From Muricea muricata (lineage: Eukaryota > Cnidaria > Anthozoa > Malacalcyonacea > Plexauridae), in contig OY979723.1 of assembly GCA_963855995.1 (NCBI GenBank), forward strand, positions 14,522,713 to 14,586,712: a stretch of 64,000 nt of DNA. The letters are read 5' to 3'. The translations under genes were made by a program, and so were the position numbers. The notes beneath the pieces were generated by a model. It saw only the letters and a list, made by a program, of their open reading frames with translations. It was not told the origin of the DNA and did no database searches. Positions 25,486 to 34,418 of the stretch are shown here, in pieces. Numbering within the stretch: the first letter of the stretch is position 1; every line of letters starts with the position of its first letter.

Positions 25486-26373
25486 ATTACACCATTTGCC
25501 CCTCATTAAGCGAGAAAAGAATGTCATGAAGATCATTTTGCAGCTTCACAAATACAAATCGGAATTTCAATGACACATTGTGTGCAAGTCAATAAGCGTG
25601 AAGGGATATTCAATAGCAACAATTGACTCAAGTATGCATAAAAATTGAAATCCATTAATCAAAGATGGAAATTCAATAAGAATACAAAGAACATTCAAAA
25701 ACACAAAAGAAGTTCTTGTTTGAATACAAGAAACGCTCAATTAGATAAAAATGTATGTTCAATAAAACCTAGGTTTACTTTATAGACACGCAATCATATT
25801 AACCCCAAAAACAAAAAAATGGAACGTTCATTATCAAGTTTTATCAGTCTAAGTTTGTACGTGGCGTTGCCATAACTCTGCTGTGCTTGCCACCCATCCT
25901 GTCTGGAGCCTTGCTTGCTTTCTACAGTGGTACACTGTACAAGATTTCACTTCGTTTCGACACCTTTGTAACATTTCACGTTATTCAAAAACTTTTAGAA
26001 CAATTCAGCAAAGCCAAATATTTGCCGGAATAAAGAATATTTTTCAACAGCCCTTTTCTTTTCTTTGAGCATGTTGGTGTTCACATGACAACTTCGTTGA
26101 ACATACATTTTTATCTAATTGAGCGTTTCTTGTATTCAAACAAAAACTTCTTTTGTGTTTTTGAATGTTCTTTGTATTCTTATTGAATTTCCATGTTTGA
26201 TTAATGGCTTTCAATTTTCATGCATACTTGCGTCAATTGTTGCTATTGAATATCCCTTCACGCTTATTGACTTGCACACAATTTGTTATTGAAATTCCGA
26301 TTTGTACACGTGAAGTTGTAAAATGATCTTAATGACATTCTTTTTTAGCTTAATGAGGGGCAAATGGTGTAAT
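25486..26373. mobile_element. Foldback element with about 280-bp terminal inverted repeats
   Basis: The left arm begins ATTACACCATTTGCCCCTCA and runs to about 25763; the right arm runs from about 26088 and ends in its complement, GGGGCAAATGGTGTAAT. The arms match over nearly their full length with scattered changes and small indels. The 320-bp centre has no recognised coding sequence. No clear target duplication was found. This is a non-autonomous foldback or long-TIR MITE between the MCM2 and AMDHD1 fragments. Confidence 0.8.
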
Positions 26374-26956
26374 AGGGTTAGATTCTTAGGAAAAACGGGA
26401 GCGGTCTTTTTTGATTGTAGGGAAATTACCAGGGGTAAATAATATACGCGCTAAATGCCACACTGCAATATGAAAATTATTGCAGCCAGCTCCGTAAAGG
26501 CGTTTTATCTTATATATTGAAGAGTGAAAATAAGCGCCTCAAAAACACAGTTTCACACAATACAATAAGCACTACAAATCTTTAATAGCTAATAACTAAT
26601 TGGATTTATTATACACGCTACGTTGGTAAATACAAAATAGCAGTCATATTCCATAGACGGTAAACTTTAAAATCAGATTTGTACGAAACAACTATCTTGG
26701 TGGAATCTGTCTGAATAACAATTAGCTGATCAGAGCCAGACTTTACTTTATTAAAATTTTCTTTAACGTCTGTCTTGGTTTTACATTCTGCACTCGTTGC
26801 AACCTCACGCGAAACACTTCTGAACGATCTTTTTGAACGATCTTCGAAACACTTTCTGGCGATCTTTTTGCACTCTTCATCCATGTTAGCCTCACAAAAA
26901 CTACCTTGCAATAGTTGACTTGCTTTTCTCTTTAGTGAAGACGAGGTGCATTATAG
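26374..26956. other. Intergenic stretch upstream of the AMDHD1 fragment
   Basis: Apart from the unassigned minus-strand frame at 26618-26911, nothing recognisable is seen. The AMDHD1 start codon should lie in or near this stretch but no convincing first exon was found. Confidence 0.5.
26618..26911 (-). CDS. Unassigned small open frame (hypothetical)
   Basis: A 97-codon frame on the minus strand begins MQGSFCEANMDEECKKIARK and ends AILYLPT. It is rich in Lys, Arg, Glu and Ser in its first half, without a signal peptide or membrane segment. I recognise no family. It could be a first exon of something lost, a small orphan protein, or chance. Its overlap with the expected 5' region of AMDHD1 on the other strand argues for caution. 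Confidence 0.2.
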   Translation of the reverse strand: MQGSFCEANMDEECKKIARKCFEDRSKRSFRSVSREVATSAECKTKTDVKENFNKVKSGSDQLIVIQTDSTKIVVSYKSDFKVYRLWNMTAILYLPT

Positions 26957-28351
26957 GAACTGCCATGCGAGAAAGTGCTTAAAGGAACTGCCATGAATAA
27001 TGTGCGCATATTGACTGGGCCAGTTAGCATGGTAGTAAACTCTGAGGGGAACATTGCATAATTGCTGAAGATTCTATAGCCGTTTCTCAGAAATTTGAAG
27101 AGAAAGAATTCGCAACGATCTTAGAAGCAACGGACTGTTGTGCAGGGCCGAAACTAAAGCGTTAATTGGGGGGGTGCATATTCATATATTCGCGTTCTGC
27201 CCGACGAATTTCTTTTGAAATCAACGGTAATGACAACTGATTCCAAAAGAAATTCGTCGGGCAGAACGTGAATATATGAATATACACCCCCCCAATTAAC
27301 GCTTTAGTTTCGGCCCTGCTGTTGTGTTATGCCAGGTAAGGATACGTCATATAGAACAGGGCTAGAGTAAAGATTATGGTACTCCGATAGTACTTGAAAC
27401 TGATAACAATTATAGCAAAATAACTGTACATCATTTCTGGCAAAGCAATTTGTATTATTCTTAAAGGTTGCATTATTCTCTGGATTTTTCAGGTTTGGTT
27501 GATGCTCACACTCACCCTGTTTTTGCAGGGGATAGAGTATATGAATTTGCAATGAAGGTAAGTCTACTCCAACCCCAAATTTCTAACCATGAGAAACACA
27601 ACTGTTACGATAGATAGTAATGCTATTTCACGATGGCAGCGTTATCTCAGTCATTAAATTAGACCAAAACTGTGCTGTATGGTGAAAAGGTGTGCCCATT
27701 TGCCACTGATGACCATATGGCTGGGTTTCAGCCACATGATGGTATTATAATGCTTGGTGCTTAACTTCAAATAGAAACACCATTATTGGATCAAGTTAAG
27801 TATTTATCATTGGTATTGACCTTGTGTTTGGTAGCACATATGTACCATTGAAAGGCTTTTGCTCACTTCCATAAGGCATAAAGCTGCATGCCACCAAGCA
27901 TTGCCCTTGAGTGAACCCCCCTTCACACTGCACCATTAATTCATCCCATCAGCAATGAAATTACCGCATGTGCTTGAATCAATATTGTAAACATTTATAA
28001 TAACTTCCACTAGTTCTATTAATGCCACTGGTAATGCATCTGGCGTGTGTGACATTTAGTATGACCATGAATGAAGCACTTGTGGCCAGTACAATCAACG
28101 CTGCTGCGTCAATAAAGAGATCTCATTCTCATGGATCATTGGAGATTGGCAAATTTGCTGATATGCTGATTCTGGACTGCCCGAGGTAAAATATGTCAAA
28201 GTAAGGGCAATGTTTGAAACATGCCTTCTTTAATCAATATTTTTTTATGTTTTCTAGATGGAAACATTTAATTTACCAGTTTGGTGGACATGATCATGTG
28301 ATAAAACATGTGATTAAGAAGGGACAACTTGTACATTCTCATAAAGACTAA
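26957..28351 (+). pseudogene. AMDHD1: Imidazolonepropionase (AMDHD1/HutI), broken copy lacking its core
   Basis: Imidazolonepropionase opens the imidazolone ring in histidine breakdown. Exon a (about 26957-27335) reads EKVLKGTAMNNVRIL, VSMVVNSEGNIA, then after a 1-base frameshift near 27059 FEEKEFATILEATD. It is interrupted by a hAT-like MITE (27143-27318) and finishes CCVMPG. Exon b (27493-27557) reads LVDAHTHPVFAGDRVYEF with the HxH metal-binding pair of amidohydrolases. Exon c (28014-28185) reads MPLVMHLACV, MNEALVASTINAA and SHSHGSLEIGKFADMLIL. Exon d (28258-28351) reads WKHLIYQFGGHDHVIKHVIK and ends KD before TAA. Donors and acceptors (GTAAGG, GTAAGT, GTAAAA; TTTCAG, TTTCTAG) fit. About 215 residues that should lie between exons b and c, including further catalytic residues, are absent from that 456-bp gap. 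With a frameshift, an insertion and a missing core this is a pseudogene. Confidence 0.88.
27143..27318. mobile_element. hAT-like MITE inserted in an AMDHD1 exon
   Basis: The element starts CAGGGCCGAAACTAAAGCG and ends with the complement, CGCTTTAGTTTCGGCCCTG. It is almost a perfect palindrome over 176 bp. An exact 8-bp duplication, CTGTTGTG, flanks it (27135-27142 and 27319-27326). An 8-bp target site and CAGGG termini are typical of the hAT superfamily. Removing the element plus one duplication rejoins the reading frame ATD-C-C-VMPG across the site, which shows the insertion hit coding sequence. Confidence 0.88.
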
Positions 28352-29143
28352 TAGATTATTTATTACTGTTTTTCATCATAGAATTATAATCAAAGACAAG
28401 CACACATGAAGTTTGTAAGTTTTAACTTTAATTTTCCATACAAATTAACCCCCCCCCTCCCTTATTACCTACAGTATATACTAGATTAACCCACTGCATA
28501 AACCCCATTAAAGATGTACATAGAAAGTAGAAAACATGTACGTATGTCATTGCCTGCATTATAATCGAACACTGTGTTTTGCATTTAAGGAATAGAAGTG
28601 ATTGGAACAGTACTACTGGTATTCAGACTTTAAAGTTTAAGGTGACTCAATAATCTAAATCATGATGCTACATTGCACAATAGGTACTTTGCTCCATGGA
28701 AAATTGCCATAGAATCTTTTATATTGTACATGCAAAGCTAATCAGTTCATTGCATAGCTCTACTGGTTGTCTTCATAAATAGAAAAGTTTTTTCTCCTAC
28801 AATAATATATCCAGAGATAATGTTGTCATGGATAAGGATAACTCCACAGTTTATGCAAATTAAATTATATATAATTTGATTTGAACAGGGAAAATGATTT
28901 CTACATTTAGGCAAACTTTAAAGAAACTTTTTTTTGGAATACAGAGAACAGTGTTATAGTGCTGTGAAATGAACCAATTATGAAGCTACAGCATTTACTA
29001 TAAAACATTTCTAAGCGGAGAAAAAATTTTGCTTATCTATAACAGAAATTACGGAAAGCAATATTATAATGGACTTAGAGAAAGTTAGTTTTTAACCCGT
29101 TTAGAAAATGGTATGTTGGATTCAGTCCAGATATATCACGTGA
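28352..29143. other. Intergenic AT-rich sequence, nothing recognised
   Basis: The region from the AMDHD1 stop to the zinc-finger fragment holds a C-rich run near 28450 (CCCCCCCCTCCC) and no exon, repeat or RNA gene that I can support. A poly(A) signal for AMDHD1 is not obvious. Confidence 0.5.
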
Positions 29144-29524
29144 TCAGTAATGGTCATTCACTTTATCACAAGGTTGAGCGAGTAAGATCTTAGGTGTCAC
29201 GCTCTGGCCATGGATACAGACATGTATGTTGAGTGCACCAGAATTATTAAAACTACGAGGACAGTAGCAGCACTTGAAGGGCCTCTCATTCATGTGATCC
29301 TCCATATGCTTGCCCAGCTCTGTTCAGATGGTACACACACAATCACAGTACCTGCATGTGCAGTTCTTGCTCGATTTTGAACAGTTATGCAACAGAATTG
29401 TTTCACGGTTGTTAAAACATTTGGCACACTTGGAACAATATGCAGACCCCTCAGATGGCCCCTCATTGTTGGGCAGTTTATACCACTGGTGTACTAACTT
29501 TATCCACTTATAGCTTATTATAAC
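29144..29524 (-). pseudogene. C2H2 zinc-finger protein fragment with in-frame stop
   Basis: One minus-strand frame runs from 29524 to a TGA at 29144-29146 and is broken by a TGA at 29324-29326. It reads YKWIKLVHQWYKLPNN, then a C2HC-like finger (YCSKCAKCFNNRETILLHNC). A finger with exact C-x2-C-x12-H-x3-H spacing follows (CRYCDCVCTI, stop, TELGKHMEDH), then the linker NERPFK and a further full finger (CCYCPRSFNNSGALNIHVCIH minus its first residue). Such fingers bind DNA in transcription factors. The stop lies between the Cys and His pairs of the middle finger, so it would abolish it. No splice site can explain the stop. It is probably another gene-fragment pseudogene; the parent gene is not identified. 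Confidence 0.7.
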
Positions 29525-29582
29525 TTATATAAAATTTTGGATATACTAATCACCTTTGCACTGCCACACTGAATGACATTAG

Positions 29583-29730
29583 ACAATTATTGAATGAGGT
29601 CGAGCAGGATATGAGGAATTATTGAGGTGGAGGTTTGTATTATCCACCAAAGCCAAAGGCTGAGGTAGATAACACAAACCAAGGCCTTAATAATTCGTCT
29701 TATCCAGCAAGAACCGAATTCAATAATTGT
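29583..29730. mobile_element. Foldback MITE with ACAATTATTGAAT ends
   Basis: ACAATTATTGAATGAGGTCG at the left and its near complement ending GAATTCAATAATTGT at the right form arms of about 45 bp around a central hairpin (GGTTTGTATTATCCACC and GGTAGATAACACAAACC). Similar palindromes are common in cnidarian DNA (from memory). Confidence 0.65.
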
Positions 29731-30123
29731 TTTATTATTTTTTGAAAATATTTTAAACTCAGTTTAAATGCTTGCTTTGTAAGTAAGAAGACACTAAAAG
29801 TCGCATAAATTATAGCGTGACGTCATATCTTGCTTCAACATGCGACGAAATGACTCATAATGTTGTATATTTATTTTCAACCCCAAATTTGGGCAACTAC
29901 CAAGCAGATATGACGATTTCACCTTTAGCTCTTAACCAATCAAAACTCCTAAAATATTTTCAATAAATAATAATATTTCTTACTGCTATTACCATCAACA
30001 CCACTGTAAAACACCCACTATCAATTACTGTCAATCAAGACCATTATCTCAAATCAGAAAGCATATATATCTATTAAGTTATAGAATTCAAGTTCTAATT
30101 CTGCAGTTAATTAATTTTCTTAC
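29731..30123. other. AT-rich sequence downstream of the LCMT1 fragment
   Basis: The next LCMT1 exons would be expected here on the minus strand but none is recognisable. Nothing else is seen. Confidence 0.5.
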
Positions 30124-30747
30124 CTTATAACCATACATTTTCTGCTAGTGACAGCTCCAAAATCAACTTCATAAAACATCTTTGGAGAGTGACAATCTTC
30201 CTCAAAACATCAAATAGTAATCAACCAATTAATAGATTAAAGAGCTGAGGACATATTTTGAGTGAGGCCTGGCTGTGGAAACTAATACCTTCAGTTGCCA
30301 ATAACGAGTATCAAAGCCAGATCCAAGGTTTATGACTTGACAATTGTTGTCGGTGAACTCAAGAAACTGCAGTGAGATAGTTTCCATTCCTTTCACATGA
30401 GAATAATAACCTGAGGAAAATTAAGATGACAAATCTGAATCACACATCAACAAACTGCTTCATGGAATATACAAATTAGAACTATATAGTTCTTAGAACT
30501 AAGTTCAAGATAGAAAATCAATAAGACGAATTGCTTGTCCTCTTGGTGCCTGTGCAATCTATCTTGTTTCAAAATATTGAAATATTTCTATCGAGAACAG
30601 ACAATTCTATCAGCCAATGATATGATGTATAGTTAGGAATCAAATTACTAACAAACCTCTGTTAATCTCGGGTGCCTTTCTTTCAACAGTCTTAACAAAA
30701 TGTTGGATGTACGGTAATCTTGTCAATATCCCAACTGAACTGAAAAT

Positions 30748-31283
30748 CTGAAAATTATATAGAAAATCTAACCAAGTGGACAATGGAGATCTTGACTCAT
30801 TCTGGCAACATGAGGTAGACATTCTCAAAGTCTGTTTTCCTTACAGTTTCCACAAGCAGGGACACAGCTACAGGCTGATAAAAAAAATTCTCATAAAGAC
30901 TAATCACACTCAATGCCCCAAAAAACCCCTGAAATATATATAATTATAAAGTTTTTTTAATATAGAGATTGCTTGGGTACTTATGTTGTAGAATGAATGA
31001 AAAAATCTGAAATTTAAATGCTTACAACCCAGGGGGTGTGTATTCAAACACATTAAAAATGGCTTGTGCACAACATTACTTTTAAGCATTAAAGTTTTGC
31101 ACACAAGCCATATTTAACTTCCTGCAAGACTCCAGGTTTTGAAGTTTTAAATTTCTTAATTTTTCTGTTTATTCTACATTATAAGCACACAAACACTCTA
31201 TTTCAATAAAAAAATCGAGGCATTTTGCAAAGAAGAGAGCAATTCCAGATTTGTTCAGGCTTTTTCATTCACCCAGTTGAATG
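30748..31283. other. LCMT1 intron 1, distal part
   Basis: AT-rich sequence without recognised exons. A short inverted match joins ACACAAGCCATATTTAA near 31100 and GGCTTGTGCACAACATTAC near 31060. Nothing else is supported. Confidence 0.45.
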
Positions 31284-31425
31284 TTATTGGCAGAGGGGTG
31301 CATATTCATACCATGTTCTGCCTAAACAAATGCCTTTTGAAATCCGCTGTGATTAGAGTTGACTTCAAAAGACATTCGTGAGCTGGGATGCAAGTGTACA
31401 CCCCTCCCCAATTAACTCTGTCCTG
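31284..31425. mobile_element. Diverged relative of the AMDHD1-inserted MITE
   Basis: AGGGGTGCATATTCATACC, GTTCTGCC, CTTTTGAAATC and the complementary ACTTCAAAAGACATTCGTGA, GTACACCCCTCCCCAATTAA follow the same order as in the element at 27143-27318. The ends have decayed and no target duplication is left. Confidence 0.65.
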
Positions 31426-31626
31426 TCCCCAATACAATTATGCCCGTGTTGCCTGAACAGTTGCCGGAAACTTGTGCCAAGTCTATAATGTAACATACAT
31501 CACATTATGTTGTGAAATAATTTGAAACCTTGCACAAATAACTGAATAAGTCTTCTTTGCAAAAATAGTTTTGCAACTAAAAACAAATTTTAATAAGTTT
31601 GCGAAGTTTCATCTATGTTCTATGGG

Positions 31627-31778
31627 CAGTAGCGAAGCCAGCCTGTCAATTTGGTCATGCTATGCAAATTTAAATCATTATCATTAATCATTTCTTTAGG
31701 AATTAATTCCTTATACGGTTTATAAACACTGAAAAATTTGCATTTGCATGACCAAATGTCAGGCTGGCTTCACCACTG
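31627..31778. mobile_element. Second hAT-like MITE with 8-bp target duplication
   Basis: CAGTAGCGAAGCCAGCCTGT at the left and the complement of CAGGCTGGCTTCACCACTG at the right form imperfect terminal repeats of about 35 bp. The flanks TCTATGGG (31619-31626) and TCTATGGA (31779-31786) match in seven of eight bases, as expected for an old hAT insertion. Confidence 0.7.
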
Positions 31779-31818
31779 TCTATGGACTATGGGTATCTTG
31801 GCTTAGTTTCAGACTTCA

Positions 31819-33559
31819 GTAGCGTAATGCGGGGCAAAACGAGACACTTAAGGATTTCACTTGCTATAAAAAAGCATGAAAGCAAAATCAAGTACTTTTT
31901 TCATAATGAATATGTTAAATAGACTCATGACTAGCAATACAGAGAAGAAAAACTCTTTTGGAGACACGGCTGTCGTGTTATGAGAACAAAAACAACAAGT
32001 CATTATTGTCTCATTTTGCCCCAGCATGTGGGACAAAATGAGACAGGCAAATAAAATGCTACAAAAATGTTCAAAAATAAAAAAATTTTTAATCAAATGA
32101 TTTAACTAAATGTAACAATACATTAACTATCAGTTTCTTAATATATAAACAAATCACAGGTTGCATTTCAGATGACTACCATGGATTGACAGTTTTCCTG
32201 TTACCATAATGTTCAAACAAGGAGCATTTATCTCACTCCTTGCCTGCAGCAGACTTGGACCAGAACACATCACACACATGACATTTGGTATATCTTGCAC
32301 ATGCTCAGTGTCAGATCTTAGGAACATTTTGCAGGCTAGGGTTGGATGACAAAATGTTGATGAAACATCAGAAACCAGTCATAGTCTATTCACTTGTTGG
32401 AGAACAGAGGCCAGCAGGGTCTGAAGCATGGTCGATCAAAGCAGACTTGTTTTTTCTTTCAAGTTCATCACTGGTGGGACAAACTTAACACCACTGACAC
32501 ATGTCACTGAATACAAATAGAATAATATTATGGTTGTTCGACCATGTCTACCACTGGTCGCTAACAAGAGACATGCCGCTTTATAACATCTTCGAGACTA
32601 TAACTGTCACTGACATATGTACATTTATTAAACTATTTTCACAACATTTGAGTATTTATAAGCTACTCACAGACAGCTTATTTAACACAGTTGCACCAGT
32701 ATTATAATACAGTGGACAGGCGTTTTATTCACACTATATACATCAGTCACAAGTGGTTTTCGAAATGACAGATCAGGGTTGTCCTTTGGGTTGATCGGCA
32801 AAAAATCATGACCAATGAGTTTGCAGCCAAATTTAAAATTGTTGTTAATATTGCTTATTTTGCAGTAAAGTCATATACTAATGACCATTGGTGCAACATT
32901 TCTACTGTAGGCAAAATTTCACACAACTTGAATTGGATGATGTGTAACTGGTATCACACCAGAATTTGGTGACCTATTTACATGTTACACTGGCAATAAA
33001 TCCATAAAGAATTGGTGACTTTGCTTTATTGAGACAACATTAATATTGTGCTGTTGTGCAGAATCATTTAGTAAACACAACAACAGATAACGACAAACGA
33101 AAAGGTTCACATAAGTATACAAACTTAAAAGGCTGTAGGCTTGTCTCATTTTGCCCCAACTGCCTGAGTGAATTAAAAGTCGTGCAATGCGAAAAATTAC
33201 AGTCAACATTAACAAAATATACATCTGACATGAAAGGGCACATGCTAATGCCTCTTAAATAAATAAGGTTTTATTCGATCGTTACGACCTGCGAGAGAAA
33301 AGAAATACTATTTAAAATATAAAATAATAATGTACCTTAATTTAACCAGACAGGATCCAATGTCACTCACAAAATTCAGGATAATTCTCGTCAGAAATTA
33401 GCCTTTGATTTGTAATAACTTTCAAAACAAGCCAAGAAGCATCACGAATGAGCCCGCAATTCCTTATTAGGCAAATAGCGGTAGATCACTCGCTATATTC
33501 ATTTAAGCCAAAATGTCTCATTTAGCCCCACTGTCTCGTTTTGCCCCGCATTACGCTAC
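31819..33559. mobile_element. 1.7-kb TIR transposon with perfect 27-bp ends
   Basis: GTAGCGTAATGCGGGGCAAA and the seven bases after it (31819-31845) are perfectly complementary to 33533-33559. If the outer GTA is read as flank, a TA duplication is possible (Tc1/mariner-like), but this is ambiguous. Internal copies of the motif TGTCTCATTTTGCCCC occur near 32008, 33143 and 33513, some in inverted form. No intact transposase is found. On the minus strand near 32232-32300 a short frame reads CARYTKCHVCDVFWSKSAAG, with paired CxxC that might be a zinc-binding tail of a transposase. It lies in LCMT1 intron 1. Confidence 0.75.
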
Positions 33560-33854
33560 CTTGACATGTCTCAAAACCACTAAACTTAATCCAATTGACT
33601 AAATAAGTCATCTCTCGTAATAAAGTGGGGCTTGAGCACTGAACACATGTTTTACAAAATACATTTCAAGTAAAACCCAAACCGAAGAACCAGTAACACA
33701 TGTTTCTGTGTTACCATTATTAAATATGGCATAATATTCTCAAAATTTGTCAACTAATTTTGGATACTACCATCTAACAAAATAGTTGAGGATACCTTTT
33801 ACAAATAGATGCATCGTCATTCGTTGCCATAACCGCATCATCGTGCGACTGCAT

Positions 33855-34418
33855 AATAATTTAGTGCAATTTTTTAACTCAAAAGTTCAACACATAATTT
33901 CCAAAATTCTCAAATTAAATATTTTACGATTTCGCTAATTATTCCACGACACGCATCACGAAATATATCAGCATAATCATCCAGTTGATCTGACCGTGAA
34001 TAAACGGCCTGGAACTAGCCACCATTTTGCAATTGCTGTTTTTAATAACTTATAACCTTTATTTTCCTTCATAAAACTTGTTGAAACTTTGTTATTATGT
34101 TCAGCAAAGAATATAAAATGGATTTCTATTTGACAACTAGTGCCAGTACTTTTCGGTGTTTTCAGATCACCTAGATAAGACGAATTCTCGTTCATAATTA
34201 AAAACTTTCGCCCCAAAATTTAAAACAAAAGGAACAGTCTAGAAAACACATATTGTATTTCAAATCCCTTTTTTAATACTTAAAAATGGATACTATTATA
34301 GCAGTTAACTTTATTTATATTATTTGAGGGTTATATAATATACCATCTTTTTTACAAAATGATGTAACATACATAATCCAGGTGGATCTAGGAGTAACAC
34401 TTAGCACTTTTAGTGCTA
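33855..34418. other. Upstream flank of the LCMT1 fragment up to satellite B
   Basis: Contains the presumed LCMT1 promoter side. A 79-codon minus-strand frame at 33977-34216 (MGRKFLIMNENSSYLGDLKT) is not recognised. The stretch just before the satellite carries GTGGATCTAGGAGTAACACT and no clear insertion-site signature. Confidence 0.4.

Larger units (their letters stand above)
30124..33854 (-). pseudogene. LCMT1: Leucine carboxyl methyltransferase 1, 5' half, decayed
   Basis: LCMT1 methylates the C-terminal leucine of the PP2A catalytic subunit using S-adenosylmethionine. Four minus-strand exons are seen. Exon 1 (33854-33796) reads MQSHDDAVMATNDDASICK before GTATCC. Exon 2 (30747-30657) holds PYIQHFVKTVERKAPEINR, preceded by a scrambled stretch with a 1-base loss, a 1-base and a 2-base gain and a TGA where the family has Trp (usual GYW.DPYIQ). 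Exon 3 (30410-30289) reads GYYSHVKGMETISLQFLEF, then NNCQVINLGSGFDTRYWQLK, the SAM-binding NLG.G.DT motif. Exon 4 (30200-30124) reads SPKMFYEVDFGAVTSRK. Phases agree at the junctions (AG/A, G/GT, 0). Exons for the C-terminal half are not found before the zinc-finger fragment. Intron 1 (about 3 kb) is filled with three transposon remnants. This is an unprocessed, truncated pseudogene. Confidence 0.87.

Noticed and set aside
27304-27552. Minus-strand 82-codon frame MQIHILYPLQKQGECEHQ
   Set aside because: It is the shadow of AMDHD1 exon b and its upstream intron.
29310-29513. Plus-strand 67-codon frame MPSSVQMVHTQSQYLHVQ
   Set aside because: It is the complement of the zinc-finger fragment, whose Cys and His spacing makes the minus strand the coding one.
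33056-33262. Small frames in the 1.7-kb TIR element as a transposase
   Set aside because: They are short, on both strands, and lack a DDE/D motif or helix-turn-helix. Only a weak CxxC piece near 32232-32300 is suggestive.
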